Positions 45,633 to 54,142 are shown, counted from the first letter of the stretch. The stretch: 64,000 bases of DNA from Hyphomicrobiales bacterium (GCA_004144345.1 SEEL01000002.1:62001-126000); one strand, 5' to 3'. Numbers and translations: made by a program. Notes: generated by a model not told the origin, from the letters alone.

Positions 45633-46292
45633 TCAGTCCTCGATGATCTGGTAGCCCAGTCCGCGAACCGTGTGGATGACTTCCTCGGGCAGCTTCTTGC
45701 GCAGGCGGCCGACGAACACTTCGATGGTGTTGGAGTCGCGGTCGAAATCCTGGTCGTAGAGATGCTCGGTCAGTTCCGTGCGCGAGACGACCTTGCCCTT
45801 GTGGTGCATGAGGTAGCTCAGCAGCCGCAATTCGTGGCTCGTCAGCTTGATGGCCTGGCCATCGACCGTGACCTTGCCCGCCTTGACGTCGAGCCGCACC
45901 GGACCGGCGGTGATTTCGTTGGAGGCATGGCCGGCGGCGCGCCGGACGAGGGCGCGCAGGCGCGCCAGCAATTCTTCCATGTGGAAGGGCTTGGCGACGT
46001 AGTCGTCGGCGCCGGCATCAATGCCCTGCACCTTGTCGCTCCAGCGGTCGCGCGCGGTCAGCAGCAGCACCGGCATGGTGCGCCCTGCCCGGCGCCATTC
46101 CTCGAGGACCGACAGCCCGTCCATCTGCGGCAGGCCGATATCCAGCACCACCGCGTCATAGGGCTCGGTGTCGCCGAGATAGTGGCCTTCCTCGCCATCG
46201 AAGGCGACGTCCACGGCATAGCCGCCCTCGGTCAAGGCGTCCTTGATCTGGCGGTTCAGATTGGTGTCGTCTTCAACAACGAGAATGCGCAT
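45633..46292 (-). CDS. OmpR/PhoP-type response regulator
   Basis: A 219-residue regulator: EDD at 7-9, phospho-acceptor D51 in VVLDIGLPQMDGL, LLTARD and VAKPFHMEELLAR in the receiver, and a winged-helix domain with LTSHELRLLSYLMHHKG and SNTIEVFVGRLRKKL. The sequence pattern is close to PhoP/QseB/FeuP regulators. It is the first gene of the pair with the kinase at 44256. An imperfect hairpin around 46365-46420 lies between its start and the preceding exported-protein gene. Confidence 0.93.
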   Translation of the reverse strand: MRILVVEDDTNLNRQIKDALTEGGYAVDVAFDGEEGHYLGDTEPYDAVVLDIGLPQMDGLSVLEEWRRAGRTMPVLLLTARDRWSDKVQGIDAGADDYVAKPFHMEELLARLRALVRRAAGHASNEITAGPVRLDVKAGKVTVDGQAIKLTSHELRLLSYLMHHKGKVVSRTELTEHLYDQDFDRDSNTIEVFVGRLRKKLPEEVIHTVRGLGYQIIED

Positions 46293-46413
46293 CTGTTTTG
46301 GTCCACCAAGGCGCTTCCGGGAAAGGGCGAAGCGGTTTTTCCGGGGCTAGGCGATAAAGCAGAGAACTTGTAGCGAGCTGCCGATTCTATGAAACGGCAG
46401 CGACTACAGCGAT

Positions 46414-46731
46414 TTACAGCAGTTCTTGCGTGCCATCTACCGCATTGAGGGCAATTTTCGAGGCCTCGCCACCGGGCGAGACCACGTTGAGCATGTAATA
46501 GGGAACGCCCTGGATCATGCAGACCTGCACGTCCGAGACTTCATCATAGTCCGAGATTCCGGCCAGCCGTTTGATCTTGGGCCAGCTCTGGATCTTGCCG
46601 GTCTCGATTGACGACTGGATCTGCCGATCGGTGAAGCACTCCCGTCCCTGCGCGAACGCAGGCATGGCGGCCGTCAGCGAAATTGTCGCCGCCGCCGCCA
46701 CCGTGATGAGAATGGTGCGCAACTTGTTCAT
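46414..46731 (-). CDS. Small exported PepSY-like protein
   Basis: A 105-residue protein with a signal peptide ending AMPAFAQ. The mature part, of about 77 residues, has one cysteine near its start (RECFTDRQIQSSIETGKIQ) and one later (VQVCMIQGVPYYMLNVVS), ending SKIALNAVDGTQELL. The pattern of a short helix followed by strands that read 'Y.LNVV...G....I.L.A..G' resembles PepSY-like periplasmic modules, which are often encoded beside PhoP/PhoQ-type systems. A role as an accessory or target of the adjacent two-component system is likely but unproven. Confidence 0.75.
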   Translation of the reverse strand: MNKLRTILITVAAAATISLTAAMPAFAQGRECFTDRQIQSSIETGKIQSWPKIKRLAGISDYDEVSDVQVCMIQGVPYYMLNVVSPGGEASKIALNAVDGTQELL

Positions 46732-46803
46732 GCCGCCACATTTAGGGACGAACCGCTGAATGTGGGATGAATGACGTATGTCAGGATGTCGCAGGGGAGC
46801 CTT

Positions 46804-46989
46804 CTAGCCGTTCGAGAGGTCGGATTTAAGGCCGCGGCGCAGGAAAATGAAGGCCAGGGCTTCCATCACCAGCGACGCCGGGGCGTGCCCCTCGAAATTC
46901 GGAATATCGATGCCGATCAGGCCGGCAAGGCCGGTCAGCAGCATGATCGCGGCAACGATATAGGTCTTGTATCCCGCAAGCATATTCAT
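46804..46989 (-). CDS. Holin-like small membrane protein (internal start in the endolysin frame)
   Basis: ATG 46989 begins a 61-residue peptide: MNMLAGYKTYIVAAIMLLTG as the first membrane segment, then IDIPNFEGHAP, a second hydrophobic stretch (LVMEALAFIFLRR) and a charged tail (GLKSDLSNG). Small two-segment proteins of this kind follow endolysin genes in rhizobial phages and GTAs and act as holins or holin-like helpers. The start has an ideal AAGGAG 7 bases upstream. The frame is continuous with the GH108 gene, so the peptide is also the C-terminal part of a possible fusion. Confidence 0.72.
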   Translation of the reverse strand: MNMLAGYKTYIVAAIMLLTGLAGLIGIDIPNFEGHAPASLVMEALAFIFLRRGLKSDLSNG

Positions 46990-47571
46990 GTCGGTTCTCC
47001 TTTGAGGTGGAAGTGGCTCGGCGCCCGCCATGGCGAGGGCCGCAAGGCGGATGTCGCGGACGCGGCGGCTCCAGCCGCGGCCGAAGATGGCGAAGGTCGC
47101 GATGCGCTGGAGGAACCCCAGCCGGCCATCGCACAATGACGTGATCAGCCCCGCGACGCCCGCAGCCGCGATCCGGACCTTGAGCGCATCGAGCGTCAGC
47201 GGCCCGATCCAGCCATCGGCCTTGACGCCGAGCCTCGACTGCAGCGCCTTGATCGCCCGATCAGGGCCAGAGTTCACGGCGAAGTCGAACAGCGCGAGAT
47301 CGACACCGGCCGGCAGCGCCGCGCCCTCGACCCGGCGCCAGTAGGACGCTTCGTAGATGCCGGCCGCTTCGTCCGATGTCAGCGACTTCACCGCCGCCTT
47401 GGGCAGATTCCACCAGGGCGTGACCTTGCGCCAGCGCGCCAGCGTCTTGCGGGTGATCCCCAGATTGGTCGCCCCGCCCGGATCGCGCGGTTGATCGACA
47501 TAGCCGCCCTCATGCTTGAGGACGAGCTTGAGGCAGCGCGCGAAGCGCTCCGCCGGTAACAGATCAGGCAT
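46804..47571 (-). CDS. GH108 endolysin (muramidase), in frame with the holin-like segment and lacking its own stop codon
   Basis: The open frame is 255 residues. Residues 1-95 form a GH108 muramidase with catalytic E21 in LKHEGGYVDQPRDPGGATNLGIT. Residues 100-180 form the PG_binding_3 region (NSGPDRAIKALQSRLGVKADG, WIGPLTLDALK). After about residue 185 the frame runs through AEPLPPQRRTD straight into the holin-like peptide, with no stop codon. Two products can be expected: the fused protein and the short membrane peptide from the internal start. The gene overlaps gp15 by 8 bases and is the last gene of the GTA cluster. Host-cell lysis for particle release is the likely role. Confidence 0.85.
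   Translation of the reverse strand: MPDLLPAERFARCLKLVLKHEGGYVDQPRDPGGATNLGITRKTLARWRKVTPWWNLPKAAVKSLTSDEAAGIYEASYWRRVEGAALPAGVDLALFDFAVNSGPDRAIKALQSRLGVKADGWIGPLTLDALKVRIAAAGVAGLITSLCDGRLGFLQRIATFAIFGRGWSRRVRDIRLAALAMAGAEPLPPQRRTDMNMLAGYKTYIVAAIMLLTGLAGLIGIDIPNFEGHAPASLVMEALAFIFLRRGLKSDLSNG
46990..47002 (-). promoter_or_regulatory. Internal ribosome-binding site for the holin-like peptide
   Basis: AAGGAG (47002-46997) stands 7 bases before ATG 46989, inside the endolysin reading frame, where it encodes part of PPQRRTD. It matches the anti-Shine-Dalgarno sequence better than most genes in this window and is the main argument for a separately made short product. Confidence 0.8.
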
Positions 47572-50500
47572 TGTAGGCTCCTTCGGCCGCGTGGCCGGCT
47601 CCCCAGATGGAGCTCTGCTGCGCGACCCTGAAGTTGAAGCTCGCGGGCGGCGCGCCGAAATCGGCGAGCTGTTGCGCCGCGCTGTAGGTTGCTGCGGCGG
47701 TAGACGCGTCGATGGTCCGCAGCGGCGTCACGCCATCGAGGATGGTCACGCGATAGGCTTCGGGCGCCCAGTCGAGCAGCGCGTCCTCGACGGCCCAGCT
47801 ATCGGCATCGGCCCGGCTGCGACGTACCCAGCTCAACTGGATGTCGGCACCCGTCTTCTCCGCCGATAGTTGCACCGGCGCGAGCGGCAGCACTGGCGCA
47901 AGGCTCAGCGGCACGGCCAGAGCCTCGCCCACCGGATCGCCGGTCCCCGCGTAGCTCCGCAGCGCGGCAATCGTATCGAGCCACGACGGCGAGACCGGCT
48001 CCGTCACGACCCGTGCATCGAGCAGCACGACGGGATTACCCGCCGATGCAACACCGATCGCATGGTCGGTCCCGCCCTGCCCGCGCAGCAGGCGCGTCAG
48101 CCGGTAGGTCCGCGGTGCCGTCAGCTCCGCCTGGGCGAAGCCGACGATCTCCCACTCGCCATCGTCCTTCTCGATGGCGATGCGGTTGGCGCCCGCCAGC
48201 ACCTCCGCCTCGTCGCGCGAGGACAGATGCCCCGCATGAAGTTCCAGCTCGATGGCATTGAGATCGTCCCAGACAAAGATCGATCCGGCCGCCAGCGGCG
48301 CGGTCAGCACACCGAGCGTGCCCGAACGGGACAGCTCCGCCAGCGATGCCCCGCTGTTTTCGTCGGTGATGCTCACGACGCCCGGCCAAGGACGCGCAAA
48401 GGCCGTGAGGCCCAGTCGGCTGCGCGTCACATCCTCTGCCACCGGCGGCAGATGCATCGCGGCCACCACGGGCAAGGCGACGACCGGCGGTGCGGTATTC
48501 GGCGAGGCGGGCCGGTCGCCGGTGACGGCGACAACAAGTTCCGGCAACAGCGCCCGGGCGCTCACCCGACGGGCCAGCGCATCGCGAAGCTCGGTGACTT
48601 CGAAGAGATCGCCCGCCACTTCGAGCGTGTCGCCCACTTCGAGCGCCGCCTGCGACGGCGGCAGCGTCAGTTCAATCGTATCGCGTTGCGCCAGGCGTTC
48701 GCCGAGCCATTGCTCGGCCGTCACCCGCGCCCCGGCGATATCAAGCACCAGCCCGCTGCCGATGGCTTCGAGCGCACCGCCACCCGCCGCAATCGCCGTC
48801 ACCGAGCCACTGAGATAATTGCGCTCGCGATCGGCATAGCTCAGCGCCACGCGGCCGATCGCTTCGCCCGGATCAGGCCGCCGCCGCGACAGCAGCGGGC
48901 GCCCCTCCTCCACCAGTTCGCCCGACGGCACCGGTTCGGCGCCATCGGCACGGCCGATGGAGAGACCGTCGACGCCATCGCGCACCATGAGGCCCGTCGC
49001 TGCCAGCACCGGCTCGAGCGCCGCACGCGCATTCATCGGCGCCTCGACCACATAGCCGTGGATGAAGGGCGGCTGCGCCTCCACGTCGTCCAGCGTCACG
49101 CCGAAATCCGCCGCGACCGCGCGTAGCAGTTCGTCGCCCGCCATGGCGCCGAGGCGGCCGGTCAGCCAATGACCTGTCGCGTGATTGGCGCCATCGCTCC
49201 ACACATCCGCCAGTGCCGGGAACGCTGGATAGGGCCGCGCATCCCAGGTCCAGAGGTAGACCCGCTCGACCATCCCGCTGTCGGCCCAGTGCGCCAGCTG
49301 CGCGCGCAAGAACTGCCGCTGGCCGAGCGCGTCCGGAACGCCGTTCGAGAAAAAGGGTGCGGCGCTTTCGGCGCTCTTGGGGTCATGGAACACATTAGGC
49401 TGGTTGGCGCCGCGATTGACCGCGCCGCAGCCGAGTTCGGTGAACCACACAGGCTTCGACCCCGGCACCCAGTCCGTCGGCGACACGGCGCGCACGCCAC
49501 CCGGCCGGTCGTGATGCGCATGGCTCCACCAATTTGCGATATCCTTGAAGCGCCAGACCCAGGGCTCGCCATGAACGCCATCGGTGATCGGCGTGCGCGT
49601 GCCCGCAAGCCGCGCCGCATCATCGGCATAGAACCATTCGTACCCCTCGCCGCCCGCGATCCCCTCAACAAGATCGTCGGTCGCGTAGGGCCCTGACCCG
49701 TCGCGCCAGTCGGTCACCGGCATGTAGTTGTCGATGCCCACCGCATCGATATCGGCCGATGCCCACAGCGGATCGAGATGGAAGAACTTCTCGCCCGCGC
49801 CCGGCTGCAGCCCGGCATATTCGCTCCAGTCCGCGGCATAGGTGAGCTTTGTGCCGGGCCCCACCACGGCGTGCACATCGGCCGCGAGATCGACCAGCGC
49901 CGCAACGAAGGGGAAGCTGTCTCCAGCGCCGCGGGTGAAAGTGAGGCCGCGCAGTTCGGAGCCGATAATAAAGGCCTCGACGCCGCCGGCATCCTCCGCC
50001 AGCTGCGCATAGTGCAGGATGAAGTCGCGATAGCTTTCGGTGAAATCTGACACCTGGCTCGCGGCGCCCGCCGTACCATCGGTGCCCGCTTCGCAGCTGA
50101 TGCGGCCGCGCCAGGGATAGGCCGGCTGGCCCATCGGATTGCCCGCCGCAATATCCATCAGCACGATCGGATAGAGCGTCACGCTCAGCCCGCGCGCCTT
50201 GAGGTCGGCGATGGCGGCGCGCACTGCCGCGTCCGACGGCGTGCCGCCATAGGCCGGCCCACCATCATGCGTCGACACTACCTGCGCGTCCCCCCGTGCG
50301 AGCCCCGCCACCGACCATGCGGGGCCGGTGACATTGCGCGACGCCGCCTCGACGCGCGGCGCGATAGTGCACTCGCCACAGCGCAGATCGTCGCCGAACC
50401 AGGCGACCACCAGCGATACATGCCCAAGGTTCGGGCAGAGCGCCGTGAGTTCGTCGATGGACAGCGTCCAGTCGCTGACCTCGCGGCTCAGATGCGTGTT

Positions 50501-51193
50501 CTCGGCCACCGTCACGCCCGGCCGCACCACGCGCACGCGCGGGCTCGGATCATAGCCGAACTCGCTCGCCCCCGGGATCACCGTCACCGCCTTGATCGCC
50601 GGCTCCAGCTCGCCCACGACGCGGCAGAGCTCGACGCTGATATTGGGGATGCGGTTGCCGAAGGCCGCCAGCGGCAGCCGCTCGAACACGAGATAGCAGA
50701 GCCCGCGATACGCCGGCGGCGCGTCGCCCTGCACGGCCTCGATCAGCGAGTCCGCGTCCTGCGTCTCGGTGCCGCGATAGAAGCGCAGATTGAGCCCGCT
50801 CGTTTCGAGCAATTGCCCATCGGCCCAGATGCGGCCAAGCCGGTGTACTTCGCCCTCGCAGAGACCGATCGCAAAGTTCGCGGCGATGCCCGCCTCGGTC
50901 TCGCCGCCGCCCTTGGCGCCGCTGTCCTCGAGCGCGATCTCCTCAAGCTCGCTGGCCCAGATGATGTTGCCGCTGAGCCGGCTCCAGCCATAGAGTTTGG
51001 GGATCGGCGCGCCCTCGCTCGAACCCTGCAGCCGCAGATCGGTGCCGCTCCGCTCCGGTTTCCCCGCGAACAGCGCGCTGTCGATGGCGCTGCCGGCTAA
51101 CGCGCCGAGGGCGCGGCCGATGGTGGCGCCGAACGGGCCGCCGATCGCGCCGCCGACCAATTGGCCGGCCAGTGACAAGGCTATGGTTGCCAT
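47564..51193 (-). CDS. GTA large tail/host-interaction protein (gp15-like)
   Basis: A 1209-residue protein starting MATIALSLAGQLVGGAIGGP. The N-terminal part is glycine-rich, and the middle contains a TIM-barrel-like domain characteristic of GTA proteins (about residues 400-700; segments DWSEYAGLQPG, WFTELGCGAVNRGAN and NVFHDPKSAES). Phage-tail-like beta domains and a C-terminal region with KTGADIQLSWVRRSRADADS follow. In R. capsulatus the gp15 homologue is the largest tail protein, thought to form the tail tip hub and contact or digest the recipient envelope. ATG 51193 overlaps the gp14 stop by ATGA. It is full length by comparison with the family (about 1300 residues). Confidence 0.92.
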   Translation of the reverse strand: MATIALSLAGQLVGGAIGGPFGATIGRALGALAGSAIDSALFAGKPERSGTDLRLQGSSEGAPIPKLYGWSRLSGNIIWASELEEIALEDSGAKGGGETEAGIAANFAIGLCEGEVHRLGRIWADGQLLETSGLNLRFYRGTETQDADSLIEAVQGDAPPAYRGLCYLVFERLPLAAFGNRIPNISVELCRVVGELEPAIKAVTVIPGASEFGYDPSPRVRVVRPGVTVAENTHLSREVSDWTLSIDELTALCPNLGHVSLVVAWFGDDLRCGECTIAPRVEAASRNVTGPAWSVAGLARGDAQVVSTHDGGPAYGGTPSDAAVRAAIADLKARGLSVTLYPIVLMDIAAGNPMGQPAYPWRGRISCEAGTDGTAGAASQVSDFTESYRDFILHYAQLAEDAGGVEAFIIGSELRGLTFTRGAGDSFPFVAALVDLAADVHAVVGPGTKLTYAADWSEYAGLQPGAGEKFFHLDPLWASADIDAVGIDNYMPVTDWRDGSGPYATDDLVEGIAGGEGYEWFYADDAARLAGTRTPITDGVHGEPWVWRFKDIANWWSHAHHDRPGGVRAVSPTDWVPGSKPVWFTELGCGAVNRGANQPNVFHDPKSAESAAPFFSNGVPDALGQRQFLRAQLAHWADSGMVERVYLWTWDARPYPAFPALADVWSDGANHATGHWLTGRLGAMAGDELLRAVAADFGVTLDDVEAQPPFIHGYVVEAPMNARAALEPVLAATGLMVRDGVDGLSIGRADGAEPVPSGELVEEGRPLLSRRRPDPGEAIGRVALSYADRERNYLSGSVTAIAAGGGALEAIGSGLVLDIAGARVTAEQWLGERLAQRDTIELTLPPSQAALEVGDTLEVAGDLFEVTELRDALARRVSARALLPELVVAVTGDRPASPNTAPPVVALPVVAAMHLPPVAEDVTRSRLGLTAFARPWPGVVSITDENSGASLAELSRSGTLGVLTAPLAAGSIFVWDDLNAIELELHAGHLSSRDEAEVLAGANRIAIEKDDGEWEIVGFAQAELTAPRTYRLTRLLRGQGGTDHAIGVASAGNPVVLLDARVVTEPVSPSWLDTIAALRSYAGTGDPVGEALAVPLSLAPVLPLAPVQLSAEKTGADIQLSWVRRSRADADSWAVEDALLDWAPEAYRVTILDGVTPLRTIDASTAAATYSAAQQLADFGAPPASFNFRVAQQSSIWGAGHAAEGAYNA

Positions 51194-51612
51194 CAATCCC
51201 TCGCTGGGAAATCGAACTGCGCGGCGAGCCGGCGCCGCCAGCCCTCGGTAAGGTTCGCCTCGATCACGCCGAGACGTTCCTGCGCATGAATGAAGCGGTC
51301 GGGCCCTAGCGCGATGCCGCAATGTTGTGGAACGAGAGTCCGGCCGAGCCGGAACAGCAGCACCTGCCCCGCTTCGACGTCGCCAGTCGCGCGCAACAGC
51401 AACCGCTCCGCCGCCGCCAGCATCTCGCCCCGCCCCTCGCGCCAGCCGGCGCGATAGGCCGGCAGCGTCATCGGCTCACTGCCATGGAGCGTGCGCCACA
51501 CCCCGCGGATCAGCCCGAGGCAATCGCAGCCCGCGCCCAGCGTCGCCGCCTGGTGCCGGTAGGGTGTGCCGAGCCAGGCGCGCGCCGCGTCTACCACCTC
51601 CGCCCGGCTCAT
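51193..51612 (-). CDS. GTA NlpC/P60 peptidase (gp14-like)
   Basis: A 139-residue cysteine peptidase. The catalytic Cys is C31 in GAGCDCLGLIRG, and the His is H97 in VPQHCGIALG. It starts MSRAEVVDAARAWLGTPYRH, the usual NlpC/P60 opening. In GTA and phage tails these peptidases are carried at the tail tip to cut peptidoglycan cross-links during DNA entry. Both ends overlap neighbouring tail genes by ATGA. Confidence 0.92.
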   Translation of the reverse strand: MSRAEVVDAARAWLGTPYRHQAATLGAGCDCLGLIRGVWRTLHGSEPMTLPAYRAGWREGRGEMLAAAERLLLRATGDVEAGQVLLFRLGRTLVPQHCGIALGPDRFIHAQERLGVIEANLTEGWRRRLAAQFDFPARD

Positions 51613-52268
51613 CCGACCAACGCTCCGCCATCGAGCGCATCGCCGCCGCGCGGATATTTCAGCACGAAGTCGTTGCCCGGAATGTGCGGGAAGCCGCGGA
51701 AGTTCGCGACATTGCCGAACCTTTCGCGACAGGTCGCGAGCCGCCGGTCGCAACCGAGCGCAAAGTCCGGATGCAGGCTGCTCACTGTGCAGCGCGCATC
51801 GCCGAGCACCGCATCGCAGAGCGGCGAGTAGATCCGTCCGCGCACCCGGTTCAGCGCCTGCTGGCCCGACCGCAGTTCGGCGCGGAACTGTCCGTCCTCG
51901 CGGACGATCTCGCCGATCGTCGTGCAGCGCAGCAGCAGCCGCTCGCTCACCTCGCGCCAGTTGACGCGCCAAGTCTCGACCATCGCCCCGTCATAGAGGC
52001 CGGCCGCAATGTCCGCCTCGCTGATCGCCTCACTGTGCAGTACGCCGACCACTTCACCGGTATCCACCTGGGCGCCGAGCCGGCTGCCCGTCTCGCTGCC
52101 ATCGAGCCCATGCATCGGCTCATAGTCGGTGCCATCGAAGCTCAGGCGCTGGTCGTGATCGGTGAAGCCGAGCACCACTTCGTCGGCGCGGGTCAATTTC
52201 CAGCATGTGGCCAGCGTCGTCGCGCCGCTCTCGACATGCGCCTTGAAGCCGACATCCAGCGTTCTCAT
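51609..52268 (-). CDS. GTA distal tail protein, DUF2163 family (gp13-like)
   Basis: A 219-residue protein starting MRTLDVGFKAHVESGATTLA. It has the DUF2163 features LTRADEVVLGFTDHDQRLSF, MHGLDGSETGSRLGAQVDTG and a C-terminal cysteine-containing part (CDAVLGDARCTV, LGCDRRLATCRERFGNVANF) that may hold an iron-sulfur or zinc site, as in the tail baseplate hub of the R. capsulatus GTA. Coupled by ATGA to both gp12 and gp14. Confidence 0.92.
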   Translation of the reverse strand: MRTLDVGFKAHVESGATTLATCWKLTRADEVVLGFTDHDQRLSFDGTDYEPMHGLDGSETGSRLGAQVDTGEVVGVLHSEAISEADIAAGLYDGAMVETWRVNWREVSERLLLRCTTIGEIVREDGQFRAELRSGQQALNRVRGRIYSPLCDAVLGDARCTVSSLHPDFALGCDRRLATCRERFGNVANFRGFPHIPGNDFVLKYPRGGDALDGGALVG

Positions 52269-52861
52269 TCCAGCACCTCGACCAGCGAGATGATTGGCGC
52301 CTCGGCCGCGTCGAAACTGCTGAGTTCGATGTCGAGCCGGTCGATGTCGAAGCGCACCGGCACATCGAACTCGAAGCTCGCACTCAGCGTCGCGCCATCC
52401 GCCGGCGGCATGTCGAAGGTCACGATGCCGCCCTGCCCCAGCGTAAAGGCCACCGTCGGCTCGCCATCGACGAACACAGCCAGCGTGCCCGTCACCGGCC
52501 GGGTGATCGGGCGCAGATAAGGGTCGAAGCTCACCCCGTAGCATTTCACCAGCTGGAAGGTCGCAGCCTCACCATCTCCCGTGCCGAGCGGCTGTTGGCC
52601 CTGGCTCGAATGGTCCAGGCCGTCGTGCCACAGGAATGCGTGAAAGCGCCCGCGCCGCTCCTCGAAGAAGGCGAGTACCGCCTGCAGATCGGCGCGCGAT
52701 TTTACGCCATAGCCGGCATTGTAGCGCCGCCGCGACCGCGCCCAGCGCGAATTGCGCTCCTCGCGGCCCGATGACAGCGTGACAATATCGGTCGCGCGCT
52801 CGGGTCCACCGCGCGCGCCGAGTGCGATATCGAGCGGAAAGCGGATGTTGTGAAAAGCCAT
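52265..52861 (-). CDS. GTA distal tail protein, DUF2460 family (gp12-like)
   Basis: A 198-residue protein with MAFHNIRFPLDIALGARGGP, SSGREERNSRW, RRRYNAGYGVKSRADLQAVL and FHAFLWHDGLDHSS, all typical of DUF2460 phage/GTA tail proteins that form the first ring below the tail tube. The C-terminal beta-rich half ends FDAAEAPIISLVEVLE. It is separated from gp11 by 71 bases that hold a perfect hairpin (52891-52919), the only gap inside the distal-tail block. Confidence 0.92.
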   Translation of the reverse strand: MAFHNIRFPLDIALGARGGPERATDIVTLSSGREERNSRWARSRRRYNAGYGVKSRADLQAVLAFFEERRGRFHAFLWHDGLDHSSQGQQPLGTGDGEAATFQLVKCYGVSFDPYLRPITRPVTGTLAVFVDGEPTVAFTLGQGGIVTFDMPPADGATLSASFEFDVPVRFDIDRLDIELSSFDAAEAPIISLVEVLE

Positions 52862-52890
52862 TCTTGATCTCCCGAAGCCCGCAGTCTGGA

Positions 52891-52919
52891 TATCCTCCCC
52901 CGCTTCACGGGGGAGGATA
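52891..52919. repeat. REP-like perfect hairpin inside the GTA operon
   Basis: TATCCTCCCCC-7-GGGGGAGGATA has 11-base arms without mismatch, between gp11 and gp12. It belongs to the dispersed palindrome family of this window and could mark an mRNA processing or partial termination site between tail genes. Confidence 0.8.
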
Positions 52920-52932
52920 TGCCGACTGCCAC

Positions 52933-53478
52933 CTAGCTCGCCCTCGTGCCGCGCTTCACCGCACGCAGCAGCATGGCGGAGAGTTCCGCTTCGCTTGCCG
53001 CAAAGCTCCGCGCATCGCTGGTGGTGACGTTGAAGGTCACATTCACGCTGCTGCCGCCGCCCGCGACGCCGAGCCGTCCGTCGCTGCCACGCGCCAAAGG
53101 CAACACGGCTTCGGCGCCGGCTTCGCCCGCCACGCCAAGGCCGCGCGCCGTCGGGAAATAGGTCGGCGCCGCCACCACGCCGCCCTTGGCGAAGGGGGTT
53201 ACCGGTAGCGCCGGGCTGGTGGCGGTGAACAGGCTCTCGATGGCGCCCGAGATCAGCATGCCCACCGGTTTCAGCGCGGCGCGCAGCGCGATGTCGGCGA
53301 AGGCTTTTGACACATCGCCGAGCACGCTCTTCAGCGATTTGCCGTCGAGAATGGCGCCGCGAAACGCATTGGTCAGCGAGCGGCCCACACTGTCCGCGAG
53401 ATCGCCGACCCGCTTCAGTTCGATCGATACGTCATTGAGTTCGCGCGACACCGCACCGCCGAAACGATCATCGTCCAT
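52933..53478 (-). CDS. GTA tape-measure protein (gp11-like)
   Basis: A 181-residue protein, short as expected for GTA and small-tailed phages. The N-terminal half is helical and amphipathic (VSRELNDVSIELKRVGDLAD, LKSVLGDVSKAFADIALRAA). A glycine-rich segment follows (TPFAKGGVVAAPTYFPTARG, then GEAGAEAVLPLARGSDGRLG), the classic ending of lambda-like tape measures. It sets tail length and occupies the tail lumen. The first 11 bases overlap gp10.1. Confidence 0.88.
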   Translation of the reverse strand: MDDDRFGGAVSRELNDVSIELKRVGDLADSVGRSLTNAFRGAILDGKSLKSVLGDVSKAFADIALRAALKPVGMLISGAIESLFTATSPALPVTPFAKGGVVAAPTYFPTARGLGVAGEAGAEAVLPLARGSDGRLGVAGGGSSVNVTFNVTTSDARSFAASEAELSAMLLRAVKRGTRAS

Positions 53479-53659
53479 CGGGGAAACGCTCCATCATCCG
53501 GTTCAACCCGCCGCGGTCCGGCGCCACCGGCCGCGCGCCATGCAGGGCCTCGAAAGCGGCAGACAGTTCGCGCGGCGTCAGCCCCCAGAACTCCTTCGAG
53601 CTCAGATGCAGCACACCGAAGCCGAGCTGCATCGCCTCGCGCCAGGGAAAGGGCGTCAT
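53468..53659 (-). CDS. GTA tail assembly chaperone, Phage_TAC_6/DUF2376 type (gp10.1-like)
   Basis: A 63-residue protein: MTPFPWREAMQLGFGVLHLS, then KEFWGLTPRELSAAFEAL. This matches the DUF2376 tail chaperones, which coat the tape-measure protein during tail assembly. It overlaps gp10 by four bases and gp11 by eleven, a standard arrangement for chaperone/tape-measure modules. Confidence 0.9.
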   Translation of the reverse strand: MTPFPWREAMQLGFGVLHLSSKEFWGLTPRELSAAFEALHGARPVAPDRGGLNRMMERFPDGR

Positions 53660-53970
53660 GCCTCGCCTCCGAACGTCGCGCGCAGCAAGCGCGCCGCGAT
53701 GTCGGCGGCGCCCTTCAGGCCGCCCTCGACGCTCATCCGCGCCAGATCGTCATCGGTGATGGCATTGCCGCCACCGCGCAGCCCGGCACCGAGAATGGCC
53801 GTGAGGTCGCGCGCCGAGACACGCCCGCTGGCAAAGCGCTCGGCCAGCCCGACGAGGTCGCCGGCCATCAGCCGTGCCTCCAGCTCCGCCAGCGCCCCTA
53901 GCGTCAAGCACAGCACCCGCTCCTCGCCATCGAGCATGGCGGCAATCTCGCCGCGTTGAATGTTGGGCAT
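53656..53970 (-). CDS. GTA tail assembly protein, Phage_TAC_11 type (gp10-like)
   Basis: A 104-residue protein beginning MPNIQRGEIAAMLDGEERVL, followed by LGALAELEARLMAGDLVGLA and ITDDDLARMSVEGGL, as in GTA gp10/DUF3356 proteins, which work as the upstream partner of the tail chaperone. AGGAAAG lies just before ATG 53970. A long palindromic element fills the 179-base gap to gp9. Confidence 0.88.
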   Translation of the reverse strand: MPNIQRGEIAAMLDGEERVLCLTLGALAELEARLMAGDLVGLAERFASGRVSARDLTAILGAGLRGGGNAITDDDLARMSVEGGLKGAADIAARLLRATFGGEA

Positions 53971-53995
53971 CTTCTTTCCTCTCGTGATTGGGCCT

Positions 53996-54142
53996 GCCCC
54001 ACCCACCGGCTTCGCCGGTCCCCCCTCCCCGATGGGGAGGGAGTGGCTCCACTCAAGGTGCGGCACGGTGCCAGCAGTCGGATCTCCCTCCTCGGCGCGC
54101 AGCGCTGGGGAGGGGGGACCACGCGCAGCGTGGTGGGTGGGG
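53996..54142. repeat. Composite palindromic (MITE/BIME-like) element between gp9 and gp10
   Basis: The ends mirror each other: CCCCACCCACC and GGTCCCCCCTCCCC on the left match GGGGAGGGGGGACC and GGTGGGTGGGG on the right, each flank enclosing a small hairpin (CCGGC-TTC-GCCGG left; CACGC-GCA-GCGTG right). The middle carries CTCCACTCAAGGTGC, also found in the copy at 18904-18918. The whole of about 147 bases could fold as one long stem and looks like a mobile palindrome inserted in the GTA operon. Confidence 0.78.

Noticed and set aside
47870-49126. 418-codon plus-strand frame opposite gp15
   Set aside because: Shadow of the large GTA tail gene; composition is Arg/His-rich.
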